Part shown: piece after piece, positions 37,488 through 44,939 of the stretch
Layout: every line of letters starts with the position of its first letter
Numbering within the stretch: the first letter of the stretch is position 1
Origin: Leucobacter tardus
GTDB lineage: Bacteria > Actinomycetota > Actinomycetes > Actinomycetales > Microbacteriaceae
Direction: 5' to 3'
Assembly (NCBI RefSeq): GCF_017583045.1
Contig: NZ_JAGFBF010000001.1
Location: 868,001 to 932,000 of the forward strand
Length of the DNA stretch: 64,000 bases
The notes under the pieces: generated by a model
The model's input: only the letters and a program-made list of their open reading frames with translations
The model's database searches: none
What the model was told of the DNA's origin: nothing
Translations under genes and position numbers: made by a program

Positions 37488-38324
37488 ATGGTTCCGGTTG
37501 GACCCGTGGTGGCGCGCTGCCAGACAGCGCAGCCGAGAAGGGTGCTCTGGGCGTATCTGAGCGACCCAGAACTCCGTGCGGACTGGTGGCCCGAGTTGCA
37601 CCTCGAGGCGCGACTCGGCGGAATCGTGCGCGAGCAGTGGTCCGAGGGCGATGCCAGCCGCGATGCGAGCGGAGAAGTCGACGTCATCGTCGACGGCCAC
37701 GCGCTCGGCTTCCGATGGACGGAGGCGGGCGATCCCCGGGCCACGGCGGTGCTCGTCACGTTGCGATCCATCGGCGCGGGCGCGAGTCTCACGGTCACCG
37801 AGACCGGGTTCGACATGCTTCCCGACCCGTCCGCGCGTGCGGCCGCCTCGCAAGAGGGTTGGGACGTGCTGCTCCGCGACCTGTCCGCCGCCGTCGACGA
37901 TCTCGATGAGACCGACGCCGTCGAAGCCGTGGCGGCGGCTGCTGCTGCGGTCGATGCGGCACCCATCGACACGGATTCGACCGAGTCGTCGAGCGCCGGC
38001 GAGGATGCCGATCCCGAACGCGCCGAGGGTGCAGACGCCGAGCCGGAGACAGCCGAGCTCGAGGAGGCCGTCAGCGACGATGACGCGGCCGATCTCGAGG
38101 CGGACGAAGGCGCCGAGGGTGCGGTCGAGGCACCGTCTCACGACCTGGAGCGCGTGGAGCCCGACGAGCCGGTCGAGCTGCCCGACGGCGAGATCGATTC
38201 CGAATCCGCCGCGTGGGCCGCGAGCGGCGTGAGCATCACGGTGAACGGCGCAGCGCCGGGCGACGGCGAGGACGACGAGATCGACGCCTCGACCGACTTC
38301 GATCGTCTTCTGCGGGGGCGCTGA
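37488..38324 (+). CDS. SRPBCC-domain protein with a long acidic tail
   Basis: The first ~135 of 278 residues look like a polyketide-cyclase/AHSA1-type START fold: ARCQTAQPRRVLWAYLSDPE, WWPELHLEARLGG and VTETGFDMLP, with SQEGWDVLLRDLSAAV as the C-terminal helix. The remaining ~140 residues are strongly acidic and Ala-rich, with no fold visible, ending in STDFDRLLRGR. ATG at 37488 follows GAGGAGGGG. It is divergent from purC and convergent with purD. The ligand is unknown; it is a relative only by fold of the other SRPBCC gene at 60955. Confidence 0.7.
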   Translation: MVPVGPVVARCQTAQPRRVLWAYLSDPELRADWWPELHLEARLGGIVREQWSEGDASRDASGEVDVIVDGHALGFRWTEAGDPRATAVLVTLRSIGAGASLTVTETGFDMLPDPSARAAASQEGWDVLLRDLSAAVDDLDETDAVEAVAAAAAAVDAAPIDTDSTESSSAGEDADPERAEGADAEPETAELEEAVSDDDAADLEADEGAEGAVEAPSHDLERVEPDEPVELPDGEIDSESAAWAASGVSITVNGAAPGDGEDDEIDASTDFDRLLRGR

Positions 38325-38342
38325 GACGCTCCGATCCCCTCG

Positions 38343-39593
38343 CTACACTCGGGCGGCGATGTCGGTCCGGAACTGGCCGCCCTCGAGCGAGATGAGCGAC
38401 ATCGCTTCGTATGCGCGCGCCCGCGCCGTCGCGAGATCGGCCCCGCGGCCCACGACGCCGAGCACGCGGCCGCCGGTGGCGATCCACGAACCGTCGTCCC
38501 GACGCTCCGTCGCCGCGTGCACGATGTGCACGCCCGGAAGCTCCGCCGCCTCCTCGAGACCGGAGATGACCCGCCCGGTCGTGACCGAACTGGGGTAGCC
38601 CTCGCTCGCCAGCACGACGATCACTGCGGGCTCGTCCGAGAACTCCGGAGCCGGCTGCGCCTGCAGCGTGCCGGACGCGGCGGCGTGCAGGTACCGGCTG
38701 AGCGGCGACGTGAGACGCGGCAGCACGACCTGGGTCTCGGGGTCGCCGAAACGCGCGTTGAACTCGATGACGCGCACTCCCGCCGGGGTGACGATGAGGC
38801 CGCAATAGAGCAGACCGATGAACGGCGTGCCCTCGCTCTCGAGCTGCCGAACGGTCGGCAGGGCAACGGTGCGCGTGATCTCGTCGACGAAGTCATCGGC
38901 GACCCAGGGGAGGGGGGAGTACGCTCCCATGCCCCCGGTGTTCGGGCCCTCGTCGCCGTCGAAGATGCGCTTGAAGTCCTGCGCCGGTGTCAGGGCGACG
39001 ACGTCGTGTCCGTCTGCGAAGAAGAAGAGCGAGACCTCCTGACCGTCGAGGAACTCTTCGATGAGGACCTCGCCGTGGGGTGCCCACGTCGTCACATGCG
39101 CGATCGCCGCATCTCGATCCTCGGTGACGAGCACACCCTTCCCCGCGGCGAGCCCGTCGGCCTTGACCACGTAGGGCGCACCGAACTCGTCGAGCACCAC
39201 TGCGGCCTCCTCCGCCGTCGACACGGGTGCGGCGCGACCGGTCGGGACTCCCGCTTCCGCCATGATCCGCTTCGCGAACGCCTTCGACCCCTCGAGCTGA
39301 GCGGCCGCTCGGCCCGGACCGAACACCGGGATGCCGCGCTCGCGGAGCGGGTCGGCGACGCCGGCGACGAGCGGAGCCTCGGGTCCGATGACGACGAGCT
39401 CGAACCCGTGCTGCTGCACGAAGTTGGTGACCGCGACCGGGTCGCTCGTCTCCAGCTGGGGGGTGTCGACGCCCTCCGCGGCCACTCCGGCGTTGCCGGG
39501 CGCGCACACCACCTCGTGGCCGTCCGGCTCCGACCGCAGAGCGCGGACGATGGCGTGTTCACGTGCACCTGGGCCCATCACGAGGATCTTCAC
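38343..39593 (-). CDS. purD: Phosphoribosylamine-glycine ligase (GAR synthetase)
   Basis: ATP-grasp enzyme joining glycine to phosphoribosylamine. The 416-residue product starts [18 protein letters not shown] and has [39 protein letters not shown] and [15 protein letters not shown] at 39593 is chosen: TAGTGT lies seven bases upstream on the minus strand and homology begins here. The frame is open 158 codons further, but that is antisense to the SCP_3 gene. Confidence 0.96.
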   Translation of the reverse strand: MKILVMGPGAREHAIVRALRSEPDGHEVVCAPGNAGVAAEGVDTPQLETSDPVAVTNFVQQHGFELVVIGPEAPLVAGVADPLRERGIPVFGPGRAAAQLEGSKAFAKRIMAEAGVPTGRAAPVSTAEEAAVVLDEFGAPYVVKADGLAAGKGVLVTEDRDAAIAHVTTWAPHGEVLIEEFLDGQEVSLFFFADGHDVVALTPAQDFKRIFDGDEGPNTGGMGAYSPLPWVADDFVDEITRTVALPTVRQLESEGTPFIGLLYCGLIVTPAGVRVIEFNARFGDPETQVVLPRLTSPLSRYLHAAASGTLQAQPAPEFSDEPAVIVVLASEGYPSSVTTGRVISGLEEAAELPGVHIVHAATERRDDGSWIATGGRVLGVVGRGADLATARARAYEAMSLISLEGGQFRTDIAARV

Positions 39594-39600
39594 GCACCCC

Positions 39601-39606
39601 ACACTA
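39601..39606 (-). promoter_or_regulatory. Probable -10 box of purD
   Basis: On the minus strand TAGTGT is followed seven bases later by the GTG start at 39593. There is no ribosome site in between. Confidence 0.45.
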
Positions 39607-39633
39607 CCGAACGCCCTCGGCCCTCCGATCCCG

Positions 39634-39639
39634 TATGGT
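39634..39639 (+). promoter_or_regulatory. Probable -10 box of the SCP_3 gene
   Basis: TATGGT lies six bases before GTG 39646 with no ribosome site. It is divergent from the purD box only 28 bases away, so the two promoters overlap in their -35 regions. Confidence 0.45.
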
Positions 39640-39645
39640 GATCGT

Positions 39646-40008
39646 GTGGCTCGGCGAAAGATCAGCGAAGCGGACGGCATGAGCGCGCTCGACCGCATGC
39701 TCGACGGTGCGCGCGACCGCGCGACGATCGCGATGGCGACGCGATTCCTGCTCGAGGAGCTCGCGGTCATCGCGCCCGGCAACACGGTCGAGGTGCGGGT
39801 GCCGCCGTTCGGGGCGACGCAGTGCGTGCAGGGGCCGCGCCACACGCGCGGAACGCCGCCGAACGTCATCGAGACGGATCCGGAGACCTGGGTCATGCTC
39901 GCCGTCGGGCGGCTCTCCTGGGAGGAGGCGCGGGCGCAGTCGCGGGTCACGGCTTCCGGTGCTCGTGCGAATCTGGACGGGATCCTGCCACTCGTCCGGA
40001 GACCGTGA
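39646..40008 (+). CDS. Sterol-carrier-family protein (SCP_3 type)
   Basis: A 120-residue actinobacterial protein of the bacterial SCP2-like family. The signature is [20 protein letters not shown] followed by [17 protein letters not shown], and [20 protein letters not shown] closes the domain. It probably binds a lipid or acyl ligand in the cytoplasm, but the ligand is not known. GTG at 39646 is supported by the TATGGT box six bases upstream. It neighbours purD divergently, a pairing seen in related genomes from memory only. Confidence 0.8.
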   Translation: MARRKISEADGMSALDRMLDGARDRATIAMATRFLLEELAVIAPGNTVEVRVPPFGATQCVQGPRHTRGTPPNVIETDPETWVMLAVGRLSWEEARAQSRVTASGARANLDGILPLVRRP

Positions 40009-40060
40009 GTGCGCCGCGCGCGAGATCTCGAGAGTCTGCGCATATCACCAGTCAGCAGCT

Positions 40061-40074
40061 GAGACAATAGTCTC
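40061..40074. repeat. Small inverted repeat before the two-TM protein gene
   Basis: GAGAC (40061-40065) and GTCTC (40070-40074) are separated by AATA, ending one base before ATG 40076. GACAAT at 40063-40068 inside it is a fair -10 box seven bases before ATG, so the repeat may be an operator. Confidence 0.35.
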
Positions 40075-40075
40075 T

Positions 40076-40465
40076 ATGAGCAGTACCGATCCGACCCCGC
40101 ACGATTCAGCCGCGACCGCTTCGGCCCCCGACCGGGTCGACGGGCACGCTGCGGAAGTGCCGGAGGCGGAGGTGGTGCCCGAGGTGACCGAGACTCGGGT
40201 GGAAGTTTCGCTGCAGCGCTCGGTGCGGTACACGCGCCTGCTGATCGTCGGCGCTGTGCTCGGAGCCGTCGCGTTCGCACTGGCCAGTCTCGCGTTCCCG
40301 GTCGCACCCGAATCGGAGTACACCGTCGGCCAGATCGCGGGCTTCATGGCCGTTGTCGGCGCCGTGCTCGGTTTGGCGCTCGGCAGCGTGCTGGGCCTCA
40401 TTCTCGGCGCGGCCGTCAAACGTCGCCGCGGAGCGGGTGTCGCCGTGCAGGCTGACGTGCGATAA
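40076..40465 (+). CDS. Small two-TM membrane protein
   Basis: Not recognised. The 129-residue product has a ~50-residue acidic, Ala/Pro-rich N-terminus and two hydrophobic helices at about 59-80 (LLIVGAVLGAVAFALASLAF) and 91-118. The second has the glycine-rich pattern LGLALGSVLGLILGAAV, followed by a basic KRRRGAG stretch, so the C-terminus is probably inside. It precedes the tatA pair by 32 bases but likely has its own start signal. Function is unknown. Confidence 0.6.
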   Translation: MSSTDPTPHDSAATASAPDRVDGHAAEVPEAEVVPEVTETRVEVSLQRSVRYTRLLIVGAVLGAVAFALASLAFPVAPESEYTVGQIAGFMAVVGAVLGLALGSVLGLILGAAVKRRRGAGVAVQADVR

Positions 40466-40466
40466 T
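40461..40466 (+). promoter_or_regulatory. Possible extended -10 box for the tatA pair
   Basis: TGC directly followed by GATAAT, overlapping the stop of the upstream gene and 32 bases before the first tatA. No clear -35 is seen, as is usual for extended -10 promoters. Confidence 0.35.
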
Positions 40467-40497
40467 CACGACGTCTGCGAGCGAACGGAGTCAGATC

Positions 40498-40725
40498 ATG
40501 CTGCAGAATCTCGGTGGAGCCCACCTCGTCGCGATCGTGTTTCTCATCGTCCTGCTGTTCGGCGCGCCCAAGCTGCCCCTCCTCGCGAAGAACTTCGGCC
40601 AGTCCATGCGCATCTTCAAGCGCGAAGTGTCGACGGACGACGGGACTCCCGATACGCGAGCGGACGATGCGGAGCCGGCGAGCCCTGCCCAGTCCCCCGC
40701 AGTGCCGAACGACCTCCCGAAGTAG
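40498..40725 (+). CDS. tatA: TatA-family twin-arginine translocase subunit, first copy
   Basis: Pore-forming component of the Tat export system for folded proteins. The 75-residue product has the standard plan: a short periplasmic start, one hydrophobic helix (LVAIVFLIVLLFGAPKLP), the FGAPKLP hinge in place of FG(P/T)xKLP, then an amphipathic helix KNFGQSMRIFKREV and a short Asp/Pro-rich tail. ATG at 40498 has GGAG eight bases upstream. A close paralogue follows 65 bases later. Confidence 0.88.
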   Translation: MLQNLGGAHLVAIVFLIVLLFGAPKLPLLAKNFGQSMRIFKREVSTDDGTPDTRADDAEPASPAQSPAVPNDLPK

Positions 40726-40790
40726 CTTGAGCGCCGTTCAGGGCGGCGTGACAGAATGGCCCTGAACTCGAACCAAGGAGCCCACGCCTC

Positions 40791-41138
40791 ATGTTTGGAA
40801 ATCTCAGCGGCCCGACGCTGCTCGTCATCGTCTTCATCGTGTTGCTGCTGTTCGGTGCCCCGAAACTACCGGCTCTGGCGAAGAGCCTCGGGCAGTCGAT
40901 GAAGATCTTGAAGAAGGAGGTCCGTTCATCCGAGGACGGCGACGCCGCCGACGCCAAGAATGACGGACGTCAGACGCAGCAGCAGGCGCCGACCGCCGGG
41001 CCGGCTCCTGCCGCCGGAACTGCCGCACCGGGCGCGGAGACGCCCGGGACCGCGGCCTCGCCCGGAGCGGAGAGCCCGGGAGCCCCGGGACCCGACGCCG
41101 TGCAGTCCCGACCGGATGAGCGAGACGACCGCGCCTGA
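40791..41138 (+). CDS. tatA: TatA-family twin-arginine translocase subunit, second copy
   Basis: Second TatA, 115 residues, with the same core as the upstream copy: hydrophobic helix LLVIVFIVLLLFGAPKLP and amphipathic helix KSLGQSMKILKKEV. The tail is longer (about 65 residues) and rich in Ala, Pro, Gly and Glu, probably disordered. AAGGAG lies eleven bases before ATG 40791. Tandem paralogues may have split roles or differ in expression. tatC is not nearby. Confidence 0.88.
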   Translation: MFGNLSGPTLLVIVFIVLLLFGAPKLPALAKSLGQSMKILKKEVRSSEDGDAADAKNDGRQTQQQAPTAGPAPAAGTAAPGAETPGTAASPGAESPGAPGPDAVQSRPDERDDRA

Positions 41139-41166
41139 GCCGTTCGTGAGCGTTCGGCGAGGCTGA

Positions 41167-41207
41167 ACGCCAGGGGGCGTACCGCGTTGCGGTGCGCCCC
41201 CTGGCGT
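41167..41207. terminator. Bidirectional terminator between tatA and purF
   Basis: A 19-base stem (41167-41185 with 41189-41207, arms beginning ACGCCAGGGGGCG) with one G-T type mismatch and a three-base loop lies between convergent genes. Confidence 0.8.
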
Positions 41208-41210
41208 CTC

Positions 41211-42683
41211 TCAGCTCTCCTGCGTCTGCTCGACCCACTCGAGGTATTCGGCGTTCACATCGCCGGCGACGTACTCGCCCGTGAAGCAGCTCTGCTCGAG
41301 CCGCGTGACGTGATCCTGTCCATCGAGGATCGCACGGTTCATGCCTTCGACCGTCTGGTAGATGAAGTGGTCGGCGCCCAGCACCTCGGCGACCTCGGCG
41401 GCGGTGCGATCGTGTGCGATGAGCTCGCTCCGGTTCGGCATGTTGATGCCGTAGACGTGGGGGAAGACGACCGGCGGCGCGGCCGACGCGAAGATGACCG
41501 ACTTCGCGCCCGCGGTGCGCGCCATCTCGATGATCTCGCGCGAGGTGGTGCCGCGCACGACGGAGTCGTCGACGATGAGCACGTTCTTGCCGACGAACTC
41601 GACGCTCATCGCGTTGAGCTTCTGCCGCACGCTCTTCTTGCGCACCGACTGGCCCGGCATGATGAAGGTGCGACCGACGTAGCGGTTCTTGAAGAAGCCT
41701 TCGCGGTACTCGATGCCGAGCTTCTGCGCCACCTGCATCGCGCTCGGACGAGCCGAGTCGGGAATGGGCATCACGACGTCGATCTCGATGTCGAGTTCCC
41801 GCATCTCGTCGGCGATCTTCTCGGCGAGCACGTCGCCGAGCCGCAGACGGGCGTCGTAGACGGAGATGCCGTCGAGCACCGAGTCGGGGCGCGCGAGGTA
41901 GATGTACTCGAAGGCGCACGGAACGAGTTCGGTCCGCTGCGCGCACATCCGCGATGTCATCGTGCCGTCGGGTGCGATCAGGATCGCCTCGCCCGGCTCG
42001 ACATCGCGCACGATGGTGTACCCGCCCGACTCGAGCACGAGGGACTCGGAGGCGACGATCCACTCTTCGCCGCCGTCGGGCCCGGTGCGCACACCGAGGA
42101 CGAGGGGCCTGATGCCGAACGGATCGCGGAAGGCGAGCACCCCGTGCCCGGAGATGAGGGCGATGGCGGCGTATGAACCGGTCACGCGATCGTGGACGCG
42201 TGAGACGGCGTCGAAGACCTGGTCCGCAGTGAGTTCCAGGCCGCGGTCAGCTGCAGCGGGCTGCAGCTCGTTCGCGAGAACGTTGAGCAGCAGCTCGGTG
42301 TCCGAGTGCGTGTTCAGGTGACGGCGGTCCAGCGTGTAGAGCTCTTCGGTGAGCTCGCGGGTGTTCGTGAGGTTGCCGTTGTGCACCATGATGATGCCGT
42401 AGGGAGCGCCGACGTAGAACGGCTGCGCCTCCTCCTCGGTGAACGCCGAACCGCGCGTCGCGTACCGCACATGGCCGAGGCCGACATTGCCGCGGAGGGC
42501 GCGCATGTCGCGCGTACGATATGCCTCCCGGACCTGGCCCTTCGCCTTCACCATGTGGAAGCGATCGCCCTCTGCGGTGGCGATGCCGGTGGAATCCTGA
42601 CCGCGGTGCTGCAGGAGCAGGAGGCTGTCGTAGATCTGCTGGTTGACGGGCTCGGACGAGACAATACCGACGATGCCGCACAT
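41211..42683 (-). CDS. purF: Amidophosphoribosyltransferase
   Basis: First committed enzyme of purine synthesis: makes phosphoribosylamine from PRPP and glutamine. The 490-residue product begins MCGIVGIVSS, so Cys2 becomes the N-terminal nucleophile after Met removal and no long propeptide is present. The glutaminase part has LQHRGQDSTGIA and MVHNGNLTN; the PRTase part has VLIVDDSVVRGTTS. Start ATG 42683 is fixed by the Cys2 requirement. It is divergent from purM across a 79-base gap. Confidence 0.96.
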   Translation of the reverse strand: MCGIVGIVSSEPVNQQIYDSLLLLQHRGQDSTGIATAEGDRFHMVKAKGQVREAYRTRDMRALRGNVGLGHVRYATRGSAFTEEEAQPFYVGAPYGIIMVHNGNLTNTRELTEELYTLDRRHLNTHSDTELLLNVLANELQPAAADRGLELTADQVFDAVSRVHDRVTGSYAAIALISGHGVLAFRDPFGIRPLVLGVRTGPDGGEEWIVASESLVLESGGYTIVRDVEPGEAILIAPDGTMTSRMCAQRTELVPCAFEYIYLARPDSVLDGISVYDARLRLGDVLAEKIADEMRELDIEIDVVMPIPDSARPSAMQVAQKLGIEYREGFFKNRYVGRTFIMPGQSVRKKSVRQKLNAMSVEFVGKNVLIVDDSVVRGTTSREIIEMARTAGAKSVIFASAAPPVVFPHVYGINMPNRSELIAHDRTAAEVAEVLGADHFIYQTVEGMNRAILDGQDHVTRLEQSCFTGEYVAGDVNAEYLEWVEQTQES

Positions 42684-42749
42684 GCTGAGTGGTTGCTCCC
42701 TGGAGGACGGGGTGGCTCTAGATCAAGAGGCCACCCCAGTGTACCCCTG

Positions 42750-42755
42750 TAGAGT
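42750..42755 (+). promoter_or_regulatory. Probable -10 box of purM
   Basis: TAGAGT lies seven bases before GTG 42763. The intervening GGGGAGA could instead be a ribosome site. On the minus strand the same gap holds TACACT (42736-42743 region), a candidate for purF. Confidence 0.4.
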
Positions 42756-42762
42756 GGGGAGA

Positions 42763-43872
42763 GTGAGCGAGAATGCGTCGATCTATGCCCAGGCCGGAGT
42801 GGACACCGAGGCGGGTGATGTCGCGGTCGAGTTGATGAAGTCGGCGGTCGCCAGGACCCAGGGGTCTGAGGTCCTGGGGGGAGTGGGCGGTTTCGCCGGG
42901 CTCTTCGACGCTTCAGCGCTGCTCGGCTACCGACGACCGCTGCTCGCGAGCTCGACGGACGGCGTCGGGACGAAGGTCGCCATCGCGCAGGCCATCGATA
43001 AGCACGACACCGTCGGGCAGGACCTGGTGGCGATGGTGGTCGACGACATCGTGGTCGTCGGTGCGAAGCCGCTCTTCATGACCGACTACATCGCCTGCGG
43101 TCGCCTGGTTCCCGAGCGGATCGCCGACATCGTGCGCGGTATCGCTGCGGCATGCGAGGCGACCGGAACGGCCCTGGTCGGCGGCGAGACGGCCGAGCAT
43201 CCAGGACTGCTCGGCGTCGATGAGTACGATGTGGCCGGCGCCGCGACGGGTGTGGTTGAGGCGGACCGCGTCCTCGGTCCGGATCGCGTGCAGAACGGTG
43301 ACGTCGTGCTCGCGATGGCCGCATCCGGCCTCCACTCCAATGGCTTCTCACTCGTCCGGCACATTCTTGCCGGACGCGATGTGCTCATGACCGATCGCAG
43401 CGACGAGCTGGGTGCGACCTACGGCGAGGCACTGCTCGAACCGACGGCGCTCTACACCGCGCCGCTGCTGCGCGTCATCGAGGATCCCGAGCTCGACGGC
43501 GCGATCCACTCGCTCAGCCACGTGACGGGCGGCGGGATCGCGGCCAACCTGGCCCGCGTGCTCCCGAACGGCGTCTGGACCGAGGTGGATCGCTCGACCT
43601 GGTCGCCCCTCCCCGTGTTCCGGCATCTGGCCGCGCTCGGCGGCCACGAATTGACGTCGCTGGAATCGGCGTGGAACCTCGGTGTCGGTATGTTCGCCGT
43701 GGTGGACGCGGCGCGCGCCGAGCAGGTCGCGGCGAAGCTCGAGGCCGAGGGGCTGCGCACCTGGCAGGTCGGCACCATTTCCGGCGCTCAGCGTGACCTC
43801 GAGGGTTTCGAGCAGGGGGCGAAGGGCGTCGACGGCGGGGCCGTCAAGCTCGTCGGCTCATACGCCGACTGA
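42763..43872 (+). CDS. purM: Phosphoribosylformylglycinamidine cyclo-ligase (AIR synthetase)
   Basis: Closes FGAM to AIR, the step after PurL. The 369-residue product has YAQAGVDTEAGD, ASSTDGVGTKVAIA, VDDIVVVGAKPLFMTDY, GGETAEHPG and SHVTGGGIAANLARVLP. GTG at 42763 is preceded by both GGGGAG and TAGAGT. It is divergent from purF, so the two committed purine genes share one short control region. Downstream DUF3073 is convergent. Confidence 0.96.
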   Translation: MSENASIYAQAGVDTEAGDVAVELMKSAVARTQGSEVLGGVGGFAGLFDASALLGYRRPLLASSTDGVGTKVAIAQAIDKHDTVGQDLVAMVVDDIVVVGAKPLFMTDYIACGRLVPERIADIVRGIAAACEATGTALVGGETAEHPGLLGVDEYDVAGAATGVVEADRVLGPDRVQNGDVVLAMAASGLHSNGFSLVRHILAGRDVLMTDRSDELGATYGEALLEPTALYTAPLLRVIEDPELDGAIHSLSHVTGGGIAANLARVLPNGVWTEVDRSTWSPLPVFRHLAALGGHELTSLESAWNLGVGMFAVVDAARAEQVAAKLEAEGLRTWQVGTISGAQRDLEGFEQGAKGVDGGAVKLVGSYAD

Positions 43873-43946
43873 GGAGTGCCCGCCGTTTCGGCTGCGGCAC
43901 GACGCGCCCTGGTCGAAACGGCACCGCATCGCGCGGCTGACGACGG

Positions 43947-44147
43947 TCAGCGGTCGTCGTTCGCCGCGTCGTCCTCGTCGTCATCCACGTTGTACTTGTC
44001 CGCATACTCAGCCCAAGCATCCTCGTCGGAATGGCTCTGCTTCGAGGCGAGCTCACGTTCCAGTTCGGAGTAGTTCGTCGCCGGGCTGTAGTACTTCAGC
44101 TCCCGTGCGACCTTGGTGTGCTTTGCCTTCTGACGGCCGCGCCCCAT
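43947..44147 (-). CDS. DUF3073 protein
   Basis: A 66-residue actinobacterial small protein with the DUF3073 pattern: MGRGRQKAKHTKVARELKYY, then YSPATNYSELERELAS and an acidic Asp/Glu/Asn tail. The basic start suggests nucleic-acid contact, but no function is known. ATG at 44147 has AAGGGGG about six bases upstream. It lies next to purM, as often in related genomes (recalled, not shown). Confidence 0.85.
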   Translation of the reverse strand: MGRGRQKAKHTKVARELKYYSPATNYSELERELASKQSHSDEDAWAEYADKYNVDDDEDDAANDDR

Positions 44148-44263
44148 GCGTGACCCCCTTACACATTCGGGCCCCGCGCAAAAATGACGCGAGGCAGGAC
44201 CTTATTCGAGTAGACGTATGGGCCAAAGCCTACCACGTGCCGCACCCCGCACTCGCAGCGGAC

Positions 44264-44269
44264 TACCAT
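44264..44269 (+). promoter_or_regulatory. Probable -10 box of the secreted protein gene
   Basis: TACCAT lies six bases before ATG 44276; the same box and gap precede dnaX. Confidence 0.4.
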
Positions 44270-44275
44270 GAAGGC

Positions 44276-44905
44276 ATGGCGCATTCCACCCGGTTTCGAG
44301 CTCTGTGGCTCGGGCTCCTCGGGGGTGCCGTTCTCGCCCTGGTCGCCGCGATCGCCGTGACGATTCCGATCCTGTCGCACAGCAGTGCCGGCCCGTCGGG
44401 ACAACGTCTGCCGGAGAACTTCGCCGCGGAGTCGCAGGCCGAGGGCGCCGATGGTCGTACCCGGGTGCTGCAGGTGCAGGACTCCACCGGATCGCCTGCC
44501 GACCTCACCGCACTCACGCCCGGCGAGACGCTCACTGTGCGCGGAACAGGCTTCGATGCCGGTATCGGCATATATGTGTCCGTGTGTGCGATTCCCGAGA
44601 CCGGTGAGAAGCCGACTCCCTGTCTCGGCGGGATCCCGGAGGGGGCGGAGACCGGGGGTGCGGAGGGCACCGATCAGGCACTGACGAGCGTGTGGATCAC
44701 CGACGACTGGGCGTGGCGCGCGTTCGCCACTCAGCGCTACGACGAAGCGACGACCGGTGCGTTCACTGCTCGGCTCACGGTTCCACTCGCGGCGGACGAC
44801 GGACTCGACTGCCGCGAACAGCGCTGCGCGATCACCACGAGAGCCGACCACACCGCCGCCCGCGACCGGGTGCAAGACATGCAGCTGCCGGTGGCATTCA
44901 GGTAG
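44276..44905 (+). CDS. Secreted or membrane-anchored neocarzinostatin-like protein
   Basis: The 209-residue product has an N-terminal hydrophobic segment (about 9-33) acting as signal or anchor. The extracellular part shows the pattern TALTPGETLTVRGTGF, then AGIGIYVSVCAIP, of Ig-fold proteins annotated as neocarzinostatin-like in actinobacteria. Four cysteines (in VSVCAIP, PTPCLGG, LDCRE and RCAIT) could form two disulfides. WITDDWAWRAFATQ and TGAFTARLTVPL follow. Ligand and role are unknown. ATG at 44276 is supported by the TACCAT box; the gene is divergent from DUF3073. Confidence 0.65.
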   Translation: MAHSTRFRALWLGLLGGAVLALVAAIAVTIPILSHSSAGPSGQRLPENFAAESQAEGADGRTRVLQVQDSTGSPADLTALTPGETLTVRGTGFDAGIGIYVSVCAIPETGEKPTPCLGGIPEGAETGGAEGTDQALTSVWITDDWAWRAFATQRYDEATTGAFTARLTVPLAADDGLDCREQRCAITTRADHTAARDRVQDMQLPVAFR

Positions 44906-44939
44906 GCCGGTGCGCTCCGCGCCGGCCAGCGCTCGTCCG

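Noticed and set aside
37401-38141. Upstream extension of purC to 547 residues
   Set aside because: The extra part is antisense to the SRPBCC gene and homology begins at GTG 37400.
39594-40067. Upstream extension of purD to 574 residues
   Set aside because: Antisense to the SCP_3 gene; the [13 protein letters not shown] start at 39593 is the conserved N-terminus.
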